Assembly: GCA_036270095.1 (NCBI GenBank)
Contig: DATBDE010000079.1
Coordinates: forward strand, 1-30,685
Reading direction: 5' to 3'
Origin: DATBDE01 sp036270095
Lineage (GTDB): Bacteria > Actinomycetota > Thermoleophilia > Solirubrobacterales > Solirubrobacteraceae
DNA length: 30,685 nucleotides
Shown here: piece after piece, positions 22,818 through 30,391 of the stretch
Numbering within the stretch: position 1 is the first letter of the stretch
Layout of the letters: every line of letters begins with the position of its first letter
The notes under the pieces: model-generated
Databases searched by the model: none
What the model was told of the DNA's origin: nothing
What the model saw: the letters and a program-made list of their open reading frames with translations, nothing else
Translations under genes and position numbers: made by a program

Positions 22818-23423
22818 GTGGATGTCTACGCCACCGCCAGCCGCCGCAACAGCGCCGTGCGCTGGCTCTCGCACCGTGCCGGCGAGGCCCGCGAGCGCCG
22901 CCACGCGGCCTTCTTCCCGCTCACCGGGGTGACCGCGAGCTCGCGCGTGCTCGACGTGGGCTGCGGCGGGCTGGGGCTGCGCGCGCTCGAGCCCGGGCTG
23001 GACGTCACCGGCGTCGACCTCGCCGAGCGCCCCGACTATCCGGGCCCGTTCGTGCGGGCCGACGCGGCCGAGGCGCTGCCGTTCCCCGACGACACCTTCG
23101 ACCTCGCCTACTCGAACTCGGTCGTCGAGCACATCGCTCCGGAGCGGCGCGCGCGCTTCGCCGCCGAGCTGCGGCGCGTCGCCCGGGGCTGGTACGTGCA
23201 GACGCCGGCCATCGGCTTCCCGCTCGACCCCCATTCCCTGCTGCCGTTCGCGCACTGGCTGCCGGTGCCGCTGCGCCGCCCCTACTGGCGCCTCGGCGCC
23301 GGCGGCGACTGGGAGGAGATCCACCTCCTGCGCCGTGCCGAGATGGCGCGCCTGTTCGGCGCCCCGCGCCCCGAGCGCGTGGGCCCCGTCGTCAAGAGCT
23401 GGGTCTCAGTCCGCGGCGTCTAG
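22818..23423 (+). CDS. SAM-dependent methyltransferase (Methyltransf_11 type)
   Basis: Encodes 201 aa. Motif I is VLDVGCGGLG, followed by the acidic VTGVDLAERPD, then DTFDLAYSNSVVEHI, the usual motifs of small class I methyltransferases. The C-terminal part (HWLPVPLRRPYWRLGAGGDW) may bind the substrate or a membrane. Substrate unknown. The start is GTG 22818 with TATCCT 6 nt upstream and no Shine-Dalgarno. Like the methyltransferase at 19627, its stop codon opens a copy of the structured repeat element, an odd coincidence of gene type and element. Confidence 0.85.
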   Translation: MDVYATASRRNSAVRWLSHRAGEARERRHAAFFPLTGVTASSRVLDVGCGGLGLRALEPGLDVTGVDLAERPDYPGPFVRADAAEALPFPDDTFDLAYSNSVVEHIAPERRARFAAELRRVARGWYVQTPAIGFPLDPHSLLPFAHWLPVPLRRPYWRLGAGGDWEEIHLLRRAEMARLFGAPRPERVGPVVKSWVSVRGV

Positions 23424-23520
23424 GCCATAGCTCGCCGCTCCTGGCAAGGACGCAGGGGTGAAGCCGTGCTGGGCACGGCGAACCCCGAGGACACCGCCAG
23501 GCGCGGCGAGAATGGCCTAG
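23420..23520 (+). repeat. Structured intergenic element, copy B
   Basis: 101 bp bounded by CTAG. Stems: CTAGGCCAT/ATGGCCTAG (9 bp), CTCGCCG/CGGCGAG, CCTGGC/GCCAGG, and the inner GGGGT/ACCCC and GCCGTGC/GCACGGC. Compared with copy A, the second and innermost stems each differ by a compensatory base pair (T-A to C-G, and G-C to C-G). It starts in the methyltransferase stop and ends 2 bp before the stop of the convergent VIT1-type gene (23525-23523). Confidence 0.7.
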
Positions 23521-23522
23521 AG

Positions 23523-24032
23523 CTAAGCCTGGCCGAGGAGGAAGCCCACGGCGGCGACGACGGCGCCGCCGAAGGTCACCTGGATCAGCGAGGAGGCCAG
23601 CGACACGCGCAGGTAGCGCTTGCGGATCCCGGCGATCACGACCAGCTCGATCGCCACGACCGTGTAGGCGACGATCAGCGCCTTGTCGACGTCGGAGATG
23701 AGAAACGGCAGGGTGTGGAACGTGCCGCCGAGGAAGGTGGCGACGCCGGTGATGAGGCCGCGCGTGCGTCCGGTGCCGCGCCCGGTGAGCGACCCGTCGT
23801 CGGAGAGGGCCTCCGACAGGCCCATGCTCACGCCCGCGCCCAGCGCCGTGGCCAGGCCGACGAACAGTGCCGTGTGCGAGCCGGCCAGGTAGGCGCTGGC
23901 GAAGATCGGGGCGAGCGTGGAGACCGTGCCGTCGATGAGCCCGACGAGGGCCGGCTGCACGACCTGGAGCACGCGCTCGCGCTCGTCGGCGGCGACCCAG
24001 CGGTGGTAGTGGCGGGCGACAGCCTCGGTCAC
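23523..24032 (-). CDS. VIT1/CCC1-family iron/manganese transporter
   Basis: Encodes 169 aa with about five membrane helices. The family start is GLIDGTVSTLAPIFASA, matching the TM1 Asp of the VIT1 fold, and ALGAGVSMGLSEALSDD carries the TM2 Gly-Met and Glu residues used for metal transport; VDKALIVAYTVV fits a later helix. It is shorter than plant VIT1 (about 250 aa), lacking much of the cytoplasmic metal-binding loop. GTG 24032 was chosen from TAGAGT (24045-24040), 7 nt upstream, with no Shine-Dalgarno. It diverges from a Fur-family regulator across 43 bp, so metal-dependent control is likely. Transport direction cannot be read from sequence. Confidence 0.8.
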   Translation of the reverse strand: MTEAVARHYHRWVAADERERVLQVVQPALVGLIDGTVSTLAPIFASAYLAGSHTALFVGLATALGAGVSMGLSEALSDDGSLTGRGTGRTRGLITGVATFLGGTFHTLPFLISDVDKALIVAYTVVAIELVVIAGIRKRYLRVSLASSLIQVTFGGAVVAAVGFLLGQA

Positions 24033-24059
24033 GTGCGTTACTCTAACAAGAGACTTAAA

Positions 24060-24075
24060 GTTAGGATCACCTAAC
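24060..24075. promoter_or_regulatory. Fur-type operator overlapping the fur -10 and start region
   Basis: GTTAGG-ATCA-CCTAAC is a 16-bp palindrome with perfect 6-bp arms that ends one base before the fur ATG and includes its -10-like TAGGAT (24062-24067). CTAAC at 24044-24048 and GTTAG at 24060-24064 form a looser repeat spanning the divergent promoter. It fits autoregulation by the adjacent Fur protein. Confidence 0.5.
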
Positions 24076-24504
24076 ATGTACAAACCGATGACGCTCACCG
24101 AAGCCCTCCACGCCCGCGGCATGCGGGTGACCCCACAGCGCCTCGTGATCCACGCGGCACTCGACGACCTGGGCCGCCACGCCACCGCCGAGCAGGTCCA
24201 TGACGCCGTCGCCGGCCGCCTCCCGGGTGTCTCCCTGCCCACCGTCTACGCGACCCTCGAGCTGCTCGAGGAGCTCGGACTCGTCCGCCGCGTGCGCGCC
24301 GGCTCGGGCGCGGTCCTCTACGACCCGCGCGCCGCGCCCCACCAGCACGCCGTGTGCCGTTCGTGCGGAACGGTCGAGGACCTCGACGCCGGCGTGGACG
24401 CCACCGGCGCGCTGCAGGCCGCCCGCCGGGCCGGCTTCGCGCCCGAAGGCGCCGACACGGTCGTCAACGGCCTCTGCGCCCGCTGCGCCGCGTCCGCCGC
24501 CTAG
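24076..24504 (+). CDS. Fur-family metal-responsive regulator
   Basis: Encodes 142 aa. The winged helix-turn-helix lies at residues about 8-75 (LHARGMRVTPQRLVIHAAL, VSLPTVYATLELLEELGLV). The dimer domain has the regulatory His-rich site HQHAVCRSCG (H89, H91) and two CxxC pairs, C94/C97 and C134/C137, which in Fur/PerR/Zur hold a structural zinc. Whether it senses Fe, Mn, Zn, Ni or peroxide cannot be decided; the adjacent VIT1-type transporter suggests iron or manganese. A palindrome ends right before its ATG. Its stop codon shares the CTAG with the convergent lutC stop. Confidence 0.9.
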   Translation: MYKPMTLTEALHARGMRVTPQRLVIHAALDDLGRHATAEQVHDAVAGRLPGVSLPTVYATLELLEELGLVRRVRAGSGAVLYDPRAAPHQHAVCRSCGTVEDLDAGVDATGALQAARRAGFAPEGADTVVNGLCARCAASAA

Positions 24505-25166
24505 CCGTCGACCAGCAGCACGTCGAGCAGCCGCGGGCCGTGCACGCCCTCGACCCGGCGCAGCTCGATGTCCGACGTCGCGCTCGGGCCGGAGACCAGG
24601 GTCAGAGGCCGGCCCTCCGCCGCGGCCTCGCCCATCGCCGCCACCGCCTCGGGCACGGAGCCGACCACCTGGTCGGCCCGCACGATGCACGCGTGCCAGT
24701 CCGGCACCAGGGTCAGCGCCCGCCGGCCCGACGGCGGCGCGCCGTCGAGCACGATCGTGCCGGTCTCGGCCACCGCCAGCGCGCAGCCGGTGAGCACGCC
24801 GTCGAGGCGGTCGAGCGCCGGGGCGGCCAGGTTCCGGTCGGCCACCAGCTCGAGCCCGTCGGGCCGCCACGCCTCGGGCACGCCGGGCGCGACCACGATG
24901 CGGCGCGCGGCGCGTTCGCGCGCCAGCACGACCACGCGCCGGGCGATCTCGGCCTCGGCCACCCGGGACACGGAGGCGCGGTACTCGGCCACGCGCTCGG
25001 CGAAGCGGTCCACGCGGTCGGCGGCCTCCAGGGGCGAGCGCGTCGCGTAGTCGCGCGGCACCGCCACCGGCTCGAGCGCCTCGCCCCGCGTGGCCGCCCG
25101 GATGCGTGCGAGCACGGCCGCGCGCGCCGCGCTGGTGCCCGCGCCGCGGCCGTTGCCGCTAGCCAC
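24501..25166 (-). CDS. lutC: LutC/LUD-domain protein of lactate utilization
   Basis: Encodes 221 aa from a GTG overlapping the lutB stop by 8 bp. The LUD domain core AVAETGTIVLDGAPPSGRRA, then TLVPDWHACIVRADQVV and SGPSATSDIELRRVEGVHGP, is typical. LutC is the third subunit of the LutABC L-lactate dehydrogenase that replaces flavin LldD in many bacteria. It is the last gene of the minus-strand lut operon and overlaps the convergent fur gene by 4 bp (CTAG). Confidence 0.88.
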   Translation of the reverse strand: MASGNGRGAGTSAARAAVLARIRAATRGEALEPVAVPRDYATRSPLEAADRVDRFAERVAEYRASVSRVAEAEIARRVVVLARERAARRIVVAPGVPEAWRPDGLELVADRNLAAPALDRLDGVLTGCALAVAETGTIVLDGAPPSGRRALTLVPDWHACIVRADQVVGSVPEAVAAMGEAAAEGRPLTLVSGPSATSDIELRRVEGVHGPRLLDVLLVDG

Positions 25167-26472
25167 GGGTGCGCCTCCACCACCGGCGGAAGGTCTCGCG
25201 CGGCGGCGGTGGCAGGTCGCGCCCCTTCGTCCACGCGCCCAGGCCGATCCCGGTGCGCATGCCCGGCACCCGGCCGAGCTGGGCGGCCTCGAAGCGACGG
25301 CGGCCCTCCATCGCGAAGCCCATGAGCCGCAGAGCCGGATCCGACCCGCCCACGCGCGAGCGCAGGTGCACGAGCAGGCGCGGGATGTCGATCTTGACCG
25401 GGCACACGTCCGCGCACGCCCCGCACAGCGACGAGGCCCAGGGCAACTCGTCGGCGTCGCCGGGGATCCCGTGCAGCTGCGGCGTCAGGATCGCGCCGAT
25501 CGGCCCCGGGTAGACCGAGCCGTAGGCATGGCCGCCAACGCGCTCGTAGACCGGGCAGACGTTCAGGCAGGCCGAGCAGCGGATGCAGTGCAGGGCGTCG
25601 CGCCCCACCGCGTCGGCCAGCACCCGCGTGCGGCCGTTGTCGAGCAGCACGAGGTGGAACTCGCCGGGACCGTCATCGGTCCGTACGCCGGTCCACAGCG
25701 ACGTGTACGGGTTCATGCGCTCGCCGGTCGAGGAGCGGGGCAGGAGCTGCAGGAAGACCTCGAGATCGCGCCACGACGGCAGCACCTTCTCGATCCCCAT
25801 CACCGTGATCAGCACCGGCGGCAGCGTCGTGCACATGCGTCCGTTGCCCTCGGACTCGACCACGCCCACGGTGCCGGTCTCGGCGATGCCGAAGTTCGCG
25901 CCCGAGATCCCGACGCGGGCGCGGAGGAAGGCCTGGCGCAGGTGGCGCCGCGCCGCGTCGGTGAGCTCCTCGGGGTCGTCGCCGAGCCCCTCGAGCCCGA
26001 GCTCGCGGGCGAACAGGTCGCGGATCTCGGACCGGTTGCGGTGGATCGCGGGCACGAGGATGTGCGACGACCAGTCGTGCGAGAGCTGCACGATGAGCTC
26101 GGCGAGGTCGGTCTCGATGGCGGTCACGCCGCGCTGCTCGAGCGCCTGGTTGAGGTCGATCTCGTCCGTCGTCAGCGACTTGACCTTGACCACCTCGCGC
26201 GCGTCGTGGGCGGTCACGAGGTCGCCCACGACGGCGTTGGCCTCGGTCGCGTCGCGGGCCCAGTGCACGTGGCCGCCGGCGGCCTGCACCGCCGCCTCGA
26301 GCTCCTCCAGCAGGACATCGAGCCGGCGCATGGCGCCGCGCTTGATCGCCTCACCGGCCGCGCGCAGCTCCTCCCAGTCGGGCACCTCGGCCACGACGGC
26401 GTTGCGCTTGGCGCGGATGCCGCGCGTGGCGTGGTGCAGGTTGCGGCGCAGCTGCGGCTCGCCCGGCTTCAC
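25159..26472 (-). CDS. lutB: LutB iron-sulfur/LUD protein of lactate utilization
   Basis: Encodes 437 aa from a GTG that overlaps the lutA stop (GTGA). The N-terminal LUD domain (SGANFGIAETGTVGVVES region) is followed by two 4Fe-4S ferredoxin motifs, CIRCSACLNVCP and CGACADVCPVKI, and a C-terminal tail. LutB carries electrons between the flavin-free LutC/LutA partners in the known complex. Reading upstream frames as part of it is not needed. Confidence 0.9.
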   Translation of the reverse strand: MKPGEPQLRRNLHHATRGIRAKRNAVVAEVPDWEELRAAGEAIKRGAMRRLDVLLEELEAAVQAAGGHVHWARDATEANAVVGDLVTAHDAREVVKVKSLTTDEIDLNQALEQRGVTAIETDLAELIVQLSHDWSSHILVPAIHRNRSEIRDLFARELGLEGLGDDPEELTDAARRHLRQAFLRARVGISGANFGIAETGTVGVVESEGNGRMCTTLPPVLITVMGIEKVLPSWRDLEVFLQLLPRSSTGERMNPYTSLWTGVRTDDGPGEFHLVLLDNGRTRVLADAVGRDALHCIRCSACLNVCPVYERVGGHAYGSVYPGPIGAILTPQLHGIPGDADELPWASSLCGACADVCPVKIDIPRLLVHLRSRVGGSDPALRLMGFAMEGRRRFEAAQLGRVPGMRTGIGLGAWTKGRDLPPPPRETFRRWWRRTRG

Positions 26473-27134
26473 GAGGCCAGGATCTCCGCCAGGTGCAGGG
26501 TGCGCACGCCGTCGCCCGCGCGCCGCAGCCCGCCGCCGATGTGCATCAGGCACGAGCAGTCGGCCGCCGCGCAGACCTGCGCGCCGGTCGCGCGCACGCT
26601 GCGCAGCTTGTCGTCGAGCATGGCCAGCGAGACGTCGGCGTTCTTGATCGCGAAGGTGCCGCCGAAGCCGCAGCACTCCTGCGCGTCGGGCAGCTCGACG
26701 AGGTCGATGTCGCGCACCGCGCGCAGCAGGCGCAGCGGCTTGTCCCCCACCCGCAGCGCGCGCAGCGAGTGGCAGGTCGGGTGGTAGGTGACGCGGTGCG
26801 GGAACGTGGCCCCCACGTCCTCGACGCCGAGCTGGTCCACGAGGAACTCGGAAAGTTCGAACACGCCGAGATCGGTGGTCTCGCGCACGGTCGCGGCGCA
26901 CGACGCCGACGGGGTCACGATCGCGTCGTACCCGGCGAAGACCTCGGCCAGCCGGGCGGCCAGCCGCTCGGCCTCGCGGGCAGCACCAGTATTCCGGTGC
27001 ATCTGGCCACAGCAGGTCTGATCGAGCGGAAAATCCACCTCGCAGCCAGCCCGCTCGAGCACCCCCACGGTGGCGATCCCCGCACGCGGGAACAGCGTGT
27101 CGACAAGGCAGGTGACGAGGAGGGCAACGCGCAC
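26469..27134 (-). CDS. lutA: LutA iron-sulfur subunit of lactate utilization
   Basis: Encodes 221 aa. Two CCG domains are intact (TCCGQMH and ECCGFGGTF), each likely a heterodisulfide-reductase-type Fe-S site. The start GTG 27134 has no obvious Shine-Dalgarno or clear -10. The divergent lctP gene starts 87 bp away, across a perfect 16-bp palindrome. Confidence 0.9.
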   Translation of the reverse strand: MRVALLVTCLVDTLFPRAGIATVGVLERAGCEVDFPLDQTCCGQMHRNTGAAREAERLAARLAEVFAGYDAIVTPSASCAATVRETTDLGVFELSEFLVDQLGVEDVGATFPHRVTYHPTCHSLRALRVGDKPLRLLRAVRDIDLVELPDAQECCGFGGTFAIKNADVSLAMLDDKLRSVRATGAQVCAAADCSCLMHIGGGLRRAGDGVRTLHLAEILAS

Positions 27135-27187
27135 GAAAGCGCATGTTGCCAGCGGAAGGCGTTTCCGAGGGCCCGATGGCGGTAATC

Positions 27188-27203
27188 CGTTTCAATTGAA
27201 ACG
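27188..27203. promoter_or_regulatory. Perfect 16-bp palindrome between lutABC and lctP
   Basis: CGTTTCAATTGAAACG, every base paired with its mirror partner, in the only AT-rich patch of the divergent region. It sits 18 bp before the lctP ATG and 53 bp before the lutA GTG, ideal for one regulator controlling both sides. A GntR-, IclR- or LacI-type repressor is possible; no regulator gene is present nearby. Confidence 0.6.
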
Positions 27204-27221
27204 AGGGCGGGAGGAGCCCCG

Positions 27222-28937
27222 ATGTACAAGCAGGTCTTCGATCCGATTGGCGGCTCGCTCGGGCTGTCGACACTGTTCGCCGTGCTGCCGCTCGTGGTGC
27301 TGTTCGTGCTGCTGGGCGGCTTCAAGGTCAAGGCCCACTGGGCCGCGCTGGCCTCGCTGGCCACGGCGTTGGTGGTCGCCATCGCCGTCTACGGCGTGCC
27401 TGCGCCGCAGGCGTTCGACTCCGGCGCCGAAGGCGCCGTGTTCGGCTTGTTCCCGATCATGTGGATCGTCTTCAATGCGCTGTGGATCTACAACATGACG
27501 GTCGAAACCGGCCGCTTCGACGTGATCCGCCGGTCGCTGGGATCGATCTCCGAGGACGCGCGCATCCAGGCGGTGCTGATCGCGTTCTGCTTCGGCACCC
27601 TGCTCGAAGGCCTCGCCGGCTTCGGCACGCCGGTGGCCATCACCGCCGTGATGCTCATCGCGCTGGGCTTCAAGCCGGTCAAGGCGGCCGCGCTCGCGCT
27701 CGTCGCCGACACCGTGCCGGTGGCGTTCGGCGCCATCGCCATTCCGATCACGACGCTGGGCCAGACCACCGGCCTGCCGACGGACACCCTCGGTGCCATG
27801 GTCGGGCGCCAGACGCCGTTCCTGGCCCTCATCGTGCCGTTCATCCTCGTGTTCATGGTCGACGGCCGCCGCGGCCTGCGCCAGACCTGGCCCGCCGCGC
27901 TGCTGGCGGGCGTGAGCTTCGGCGTCACCCAGTTCGCGACGTCGAACTACATCTCGATTGAGCTCGCCGACATCATCGCCGCGCTCGTGTCCATCGGCGT
28001 CCTCGTCGCGCTGACCCGCGTCTGGCAGCCGGGCGAGCCGCTGCAGGCCGGGGTCGAAGGCCGCTCGGGCGCTCCCGCCATCGCCGGTGCAGCGACCCGT
28101 GACGTCGAGCTGGAGGAGCGGCTGCGCGAGCGCAAGGGCCGCGAGCGCGCGGCAACGCTGCACGAGGAGCTCGGCGAGCGCCGCCGGCGCGGCGACTCCG
28201 CCGGGGAGATCCTCGTCGCCTTCGCGCCCTACCTGATCATCATCGCCGTGTTCATGATCTTCCAGATCGGGCCGATCAAGACCTGGCTGGCGGGGACGGT
28301 GCAGGAGTTCGCGTGGCCCGGGCTGCACATCCTCACGCCCGACGGCACGCCGCCGAAGTCGGCGACGTTCTCGTTCAACTACCTGCCGGCCGCGGGCACG
28401 GTGCTGCTCATCTGCGGCCTGCTGACCATGGCCGTGCTGCGGGTGCGCCCGGGCCAGGCCGCCCGAGTCTACGTCGCCACCCTGAACCAGATGAAGTGGG
28501 CGACGCTGACGGTGTGCAGCGTGCTCGCGCTGGCCTACGTGATGAACCAGTCGGGCCAGACCAGCACCCTCGCGCTGTGGCTCGCCGGCGCCGGCAGTAT
28601 CTTCGCCTTCCTGTCCGGGATCATCGGCTGGCTCGGCGTTGCCGTGACCGGCTCGGACACCTCCTCGAACGCGCTGTTCGGGGCGCTGCAGGTCAAGGCG
28701 GCGCAGGGCGCCGCGCTCTCGCCCACGCTGATGGCGGCGGCCAACTCGTCGGCCGGGGTCATCGGCAAGATGATCTCGCCGCAGAACCTCGCCATCGGCG
28801 CCGCGGCGGTGGGGATGGTTGGCCGTGAGGGCGAACTCTTCCGCAAGGTCGTAGGCTGGTCATTGGTCCTTCTTGTGGCCATGTGCATCCTGGTGACCTT
28901 GCAGTCAACGGCCATCTTGTCCTGGATGGTGCCTTGA
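27222..28937 (+). CDS. lctP: L-lactate permease
   Basis: Encodes 571 aa with about 12-14 membrane helices. Signatures of the LctP family include GTLLEGLAGFGTPVAITAV, GVAVTGSDTSSNALFGALQ and a C-terminal ANSSAGVIGKMISPQNLA. It imports lactate (or glycolate) with protons. A ribosome site GGGAGGAG precedes the ATG. Between about residues 285 and 330 lies a charged Glu/Arg-rich segment (VELEERLRERKGRERAA) that looks like a cytoplasmic coiled coil; it is unusual in this family as far as I know. The stop overlaps the glcD TTG start. Confidence 0.93.
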   Translation: MYKQVFDPIGGSLGLSTLFAVLPLVVLFVLLGGFKVKAHWAALASLATALVVAIAVYGVPAPQAFDSGAEGAVFGLFPIMWIVFNALWIYNMTVETGRFDVIRRSLGSISEDARIQAVLIAFCFGTLLEGLAGFGTPVAITAVMLIALGFKPVKAAALALVADTVPVAFGAIAIPITTLGQTTGLPTDTLGAMVGRQTPFLALIVPFILVFMVDGRRGLRQTWPAALLAGVSFGVTQFATSNYISIELADIIAALVSIGVLVALTRVWQPGEPLQAGVEGRSGAPAIAGAATRDVELEERLRERKGRERAATLHEELGERRRRGDSAGEILVAFAPYLIIIAVFMIFQIGPIKTWLAGTVQEFAWPGLHILTPDGTPPKSATFSFNYLPAAGTVLLICGLLTMAVLRVRPGQAARVYVATLNQMKWATLTVCSVLALAYVMNQSGQTSTLALWLAGAGSIFAFLSGIIGWLGVAVTGSDTSSNALFGALQVKAAQGAALSPTLMAAANSSAGVIGKMISPQNLAIGAAAVGMVGREGELFRKVVGWSLVLLVAMCILVTLQSTAILSWMVP

Positions 28938-30391
28938 GCGACGCGTCCGCTGTCGTCGCGCTGATCCCGCGCCTCCGCGCGATCTGCGGCGACGAGCACG
29001 TCGTCACCCAGCACGACGAGCTCAGGACCTACGCGTCTGACGGCCTGCTGCAGTACGCCGTGACCCCGGGAGTGGTCGTGCTTCCGGGGTCCGGCGCGCA
29101 GGTGCGCGACGTCGTGCGCGCCTGCCACGAGGTCTCGGTCCCGTGGGTGGCGCGGGGGTCGGGCTCCGGCCTCTCCGGCGGCGCGCTGCCCGTCGAGGAC
29201 GGCGTCCTCATCGGGCTCTCGCGGCTCAAGGCGGTTGTCGAGGTCGACCTCGACAACCAGCGCGTCGTGGTCGAGCCCGGCGTCACCAACGTCGAGGTCT
29301 CGGCCGCCGTCGGGCCGACCCACTTCTACCCGCCCGACCCGTCGAGCCAGATCGTCTGCTCGATCGGCGGCAACGTGGCCGAGAACTCCGGTGGCGCCCA
29401 CTGCTTCAAGTACGGGTTCACGACGAACTACGTGACCGGGCTCGAGGTCGTGCTCGCCGACGGCGAGGTCGTGCAGGTCGGGGGCAAGGAGCTCGACCGG
29501 CCCGGCTACGACCTGCTCGGGGCGCTGGTGGGCTCGGAGGGCACGCTGGCGGTGGTCACGAAGATCACGCTGCGCGTGGTGCCTGCGCCCGACCACGTCG
29601 AGACCATGGTCGCGTTCTTCGAGAGCACGTCCGACGCCGGCGAGGTGGTGTCGGAGATCGTCTCGGCCGGGATCACCCCGGCGGCGATCGAGATGATGGA
29701 CGGCCTGGCCATCTCGGCGTCCGAGCAGATGGCGCATGCGGGCTACCCGCTCGACGCCGGCGCCTGCCTGCTCATCGAGCTCGACGGTCCGCACGAGGAG
29801 TGCCGCGCGCGGCTGGACGAGGTCATCGCGCTGTGCGAGCGCCACGGCGGCCGCGACCTGCGCGTGGCCCAGGACGAGCCCGAGCGCCAGCTCCTGTGGA
29901 AGACGCGCAAGGCCGCCTTCCCGGCCGCCGCCCGCATCTCCCCGCACTACTTCGTCCAGGACGGCGTCATCCCGCGCACCCAGCTGCCCGAGGTGCTGCG
30001 CCGCATCGACGCGCTCGCAGCCGAGTACGACATGCAGGTGGCCAACGTGTTCCACGCCGGCGACGGCAACCTGCACCCGCTCGTCTGCTACTCCGGGCCC
30101 GAGGACGCGGAGCGGGCGGAGGAGCTGTCGGCGCGAATCCTCGAGGCGTGCGTGGAGCTTGGCGGCTCGCTCACCGGCGAGCACGGGATCGGCGTGGACA
30201 AGAAGCGGCACATGCCGAAGATGTTCGGCGAGGAGGACCTCGAGGCGTTCCAGAAGCTGCGCTGCGCCTTCGATCCGGCCGGGCTCGCCAATCCCGGCAA
30301 GGTCATGCCCACCCCGCGCCTGTGCGGCGAGGTGCCCGGGCCCTACCGCGAGCACCCGCTCGAGAGGGCCGGCATCGCGGAGCGGTTCTGA
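28934..30391 (+). CDS. glcD: FAD-linked glycolate/D-lactate oxidase subunit GlcD
   Basis: Encodes 485 aa from a TTG overlapping the lctP stop (TTGA), chosen because it gives the normal GlcD length. It has the PCMH FAD-binding domain (RGSGSGLSGGALP, VAENSGGAHCFKYG, GSEGTLAVVTKI) and C-terminal HAGDGNLHPL, TGEHGIGVDKK and FDPAGLANPGKVMP. GlcD oxidises glycolate or D-lactate and passes electrons through GlcE/GlcF. Linkage to lctP and lutABC suggests it handles D-lactate or glycolate entering by the same permease. Confidence 0.9.
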   Translation: MSDASAVVALIPRLRAICGDEHVVTQHDELRTYASDGLLQYAVTPGVVVLPGSGAQVRDVVRACHEVSVPWVARGSGSGLSGGALPVEDGVLIGLSRLKAVVEVDLDNQRVVVEPGVTNVEVSAAVGPTHFYPPDPSSQIVCSIGGNVAENSGGAHCFKYGFTTNYVTGLEVVLADGEVVQVGGKELDRPGYDLLGALVGSEGTLAVVTKITLRVVPAPDHVETMVAFFESTSDAGEVVSEIVSAGITPAAIEMMDGLAISASEQMAHAGYPLDAGACLLIELDGPHEECRARLDEVIALCERHGGRDLRVAQDEPERQLLWKTRKAAFPAAARISPHYFVQDGVIPRTQLPEVLRRIDALAAEYDMQVANVFHAGDGNLHPLVCYSGPEDAERAEELSARILEACVELGGSLTGEHGIGVDKKRHMPKMFGEEDLEAFQKLRCAFDPAGLANPGKVMPTPRLCGEVPGPYREHPLERAGIAERF

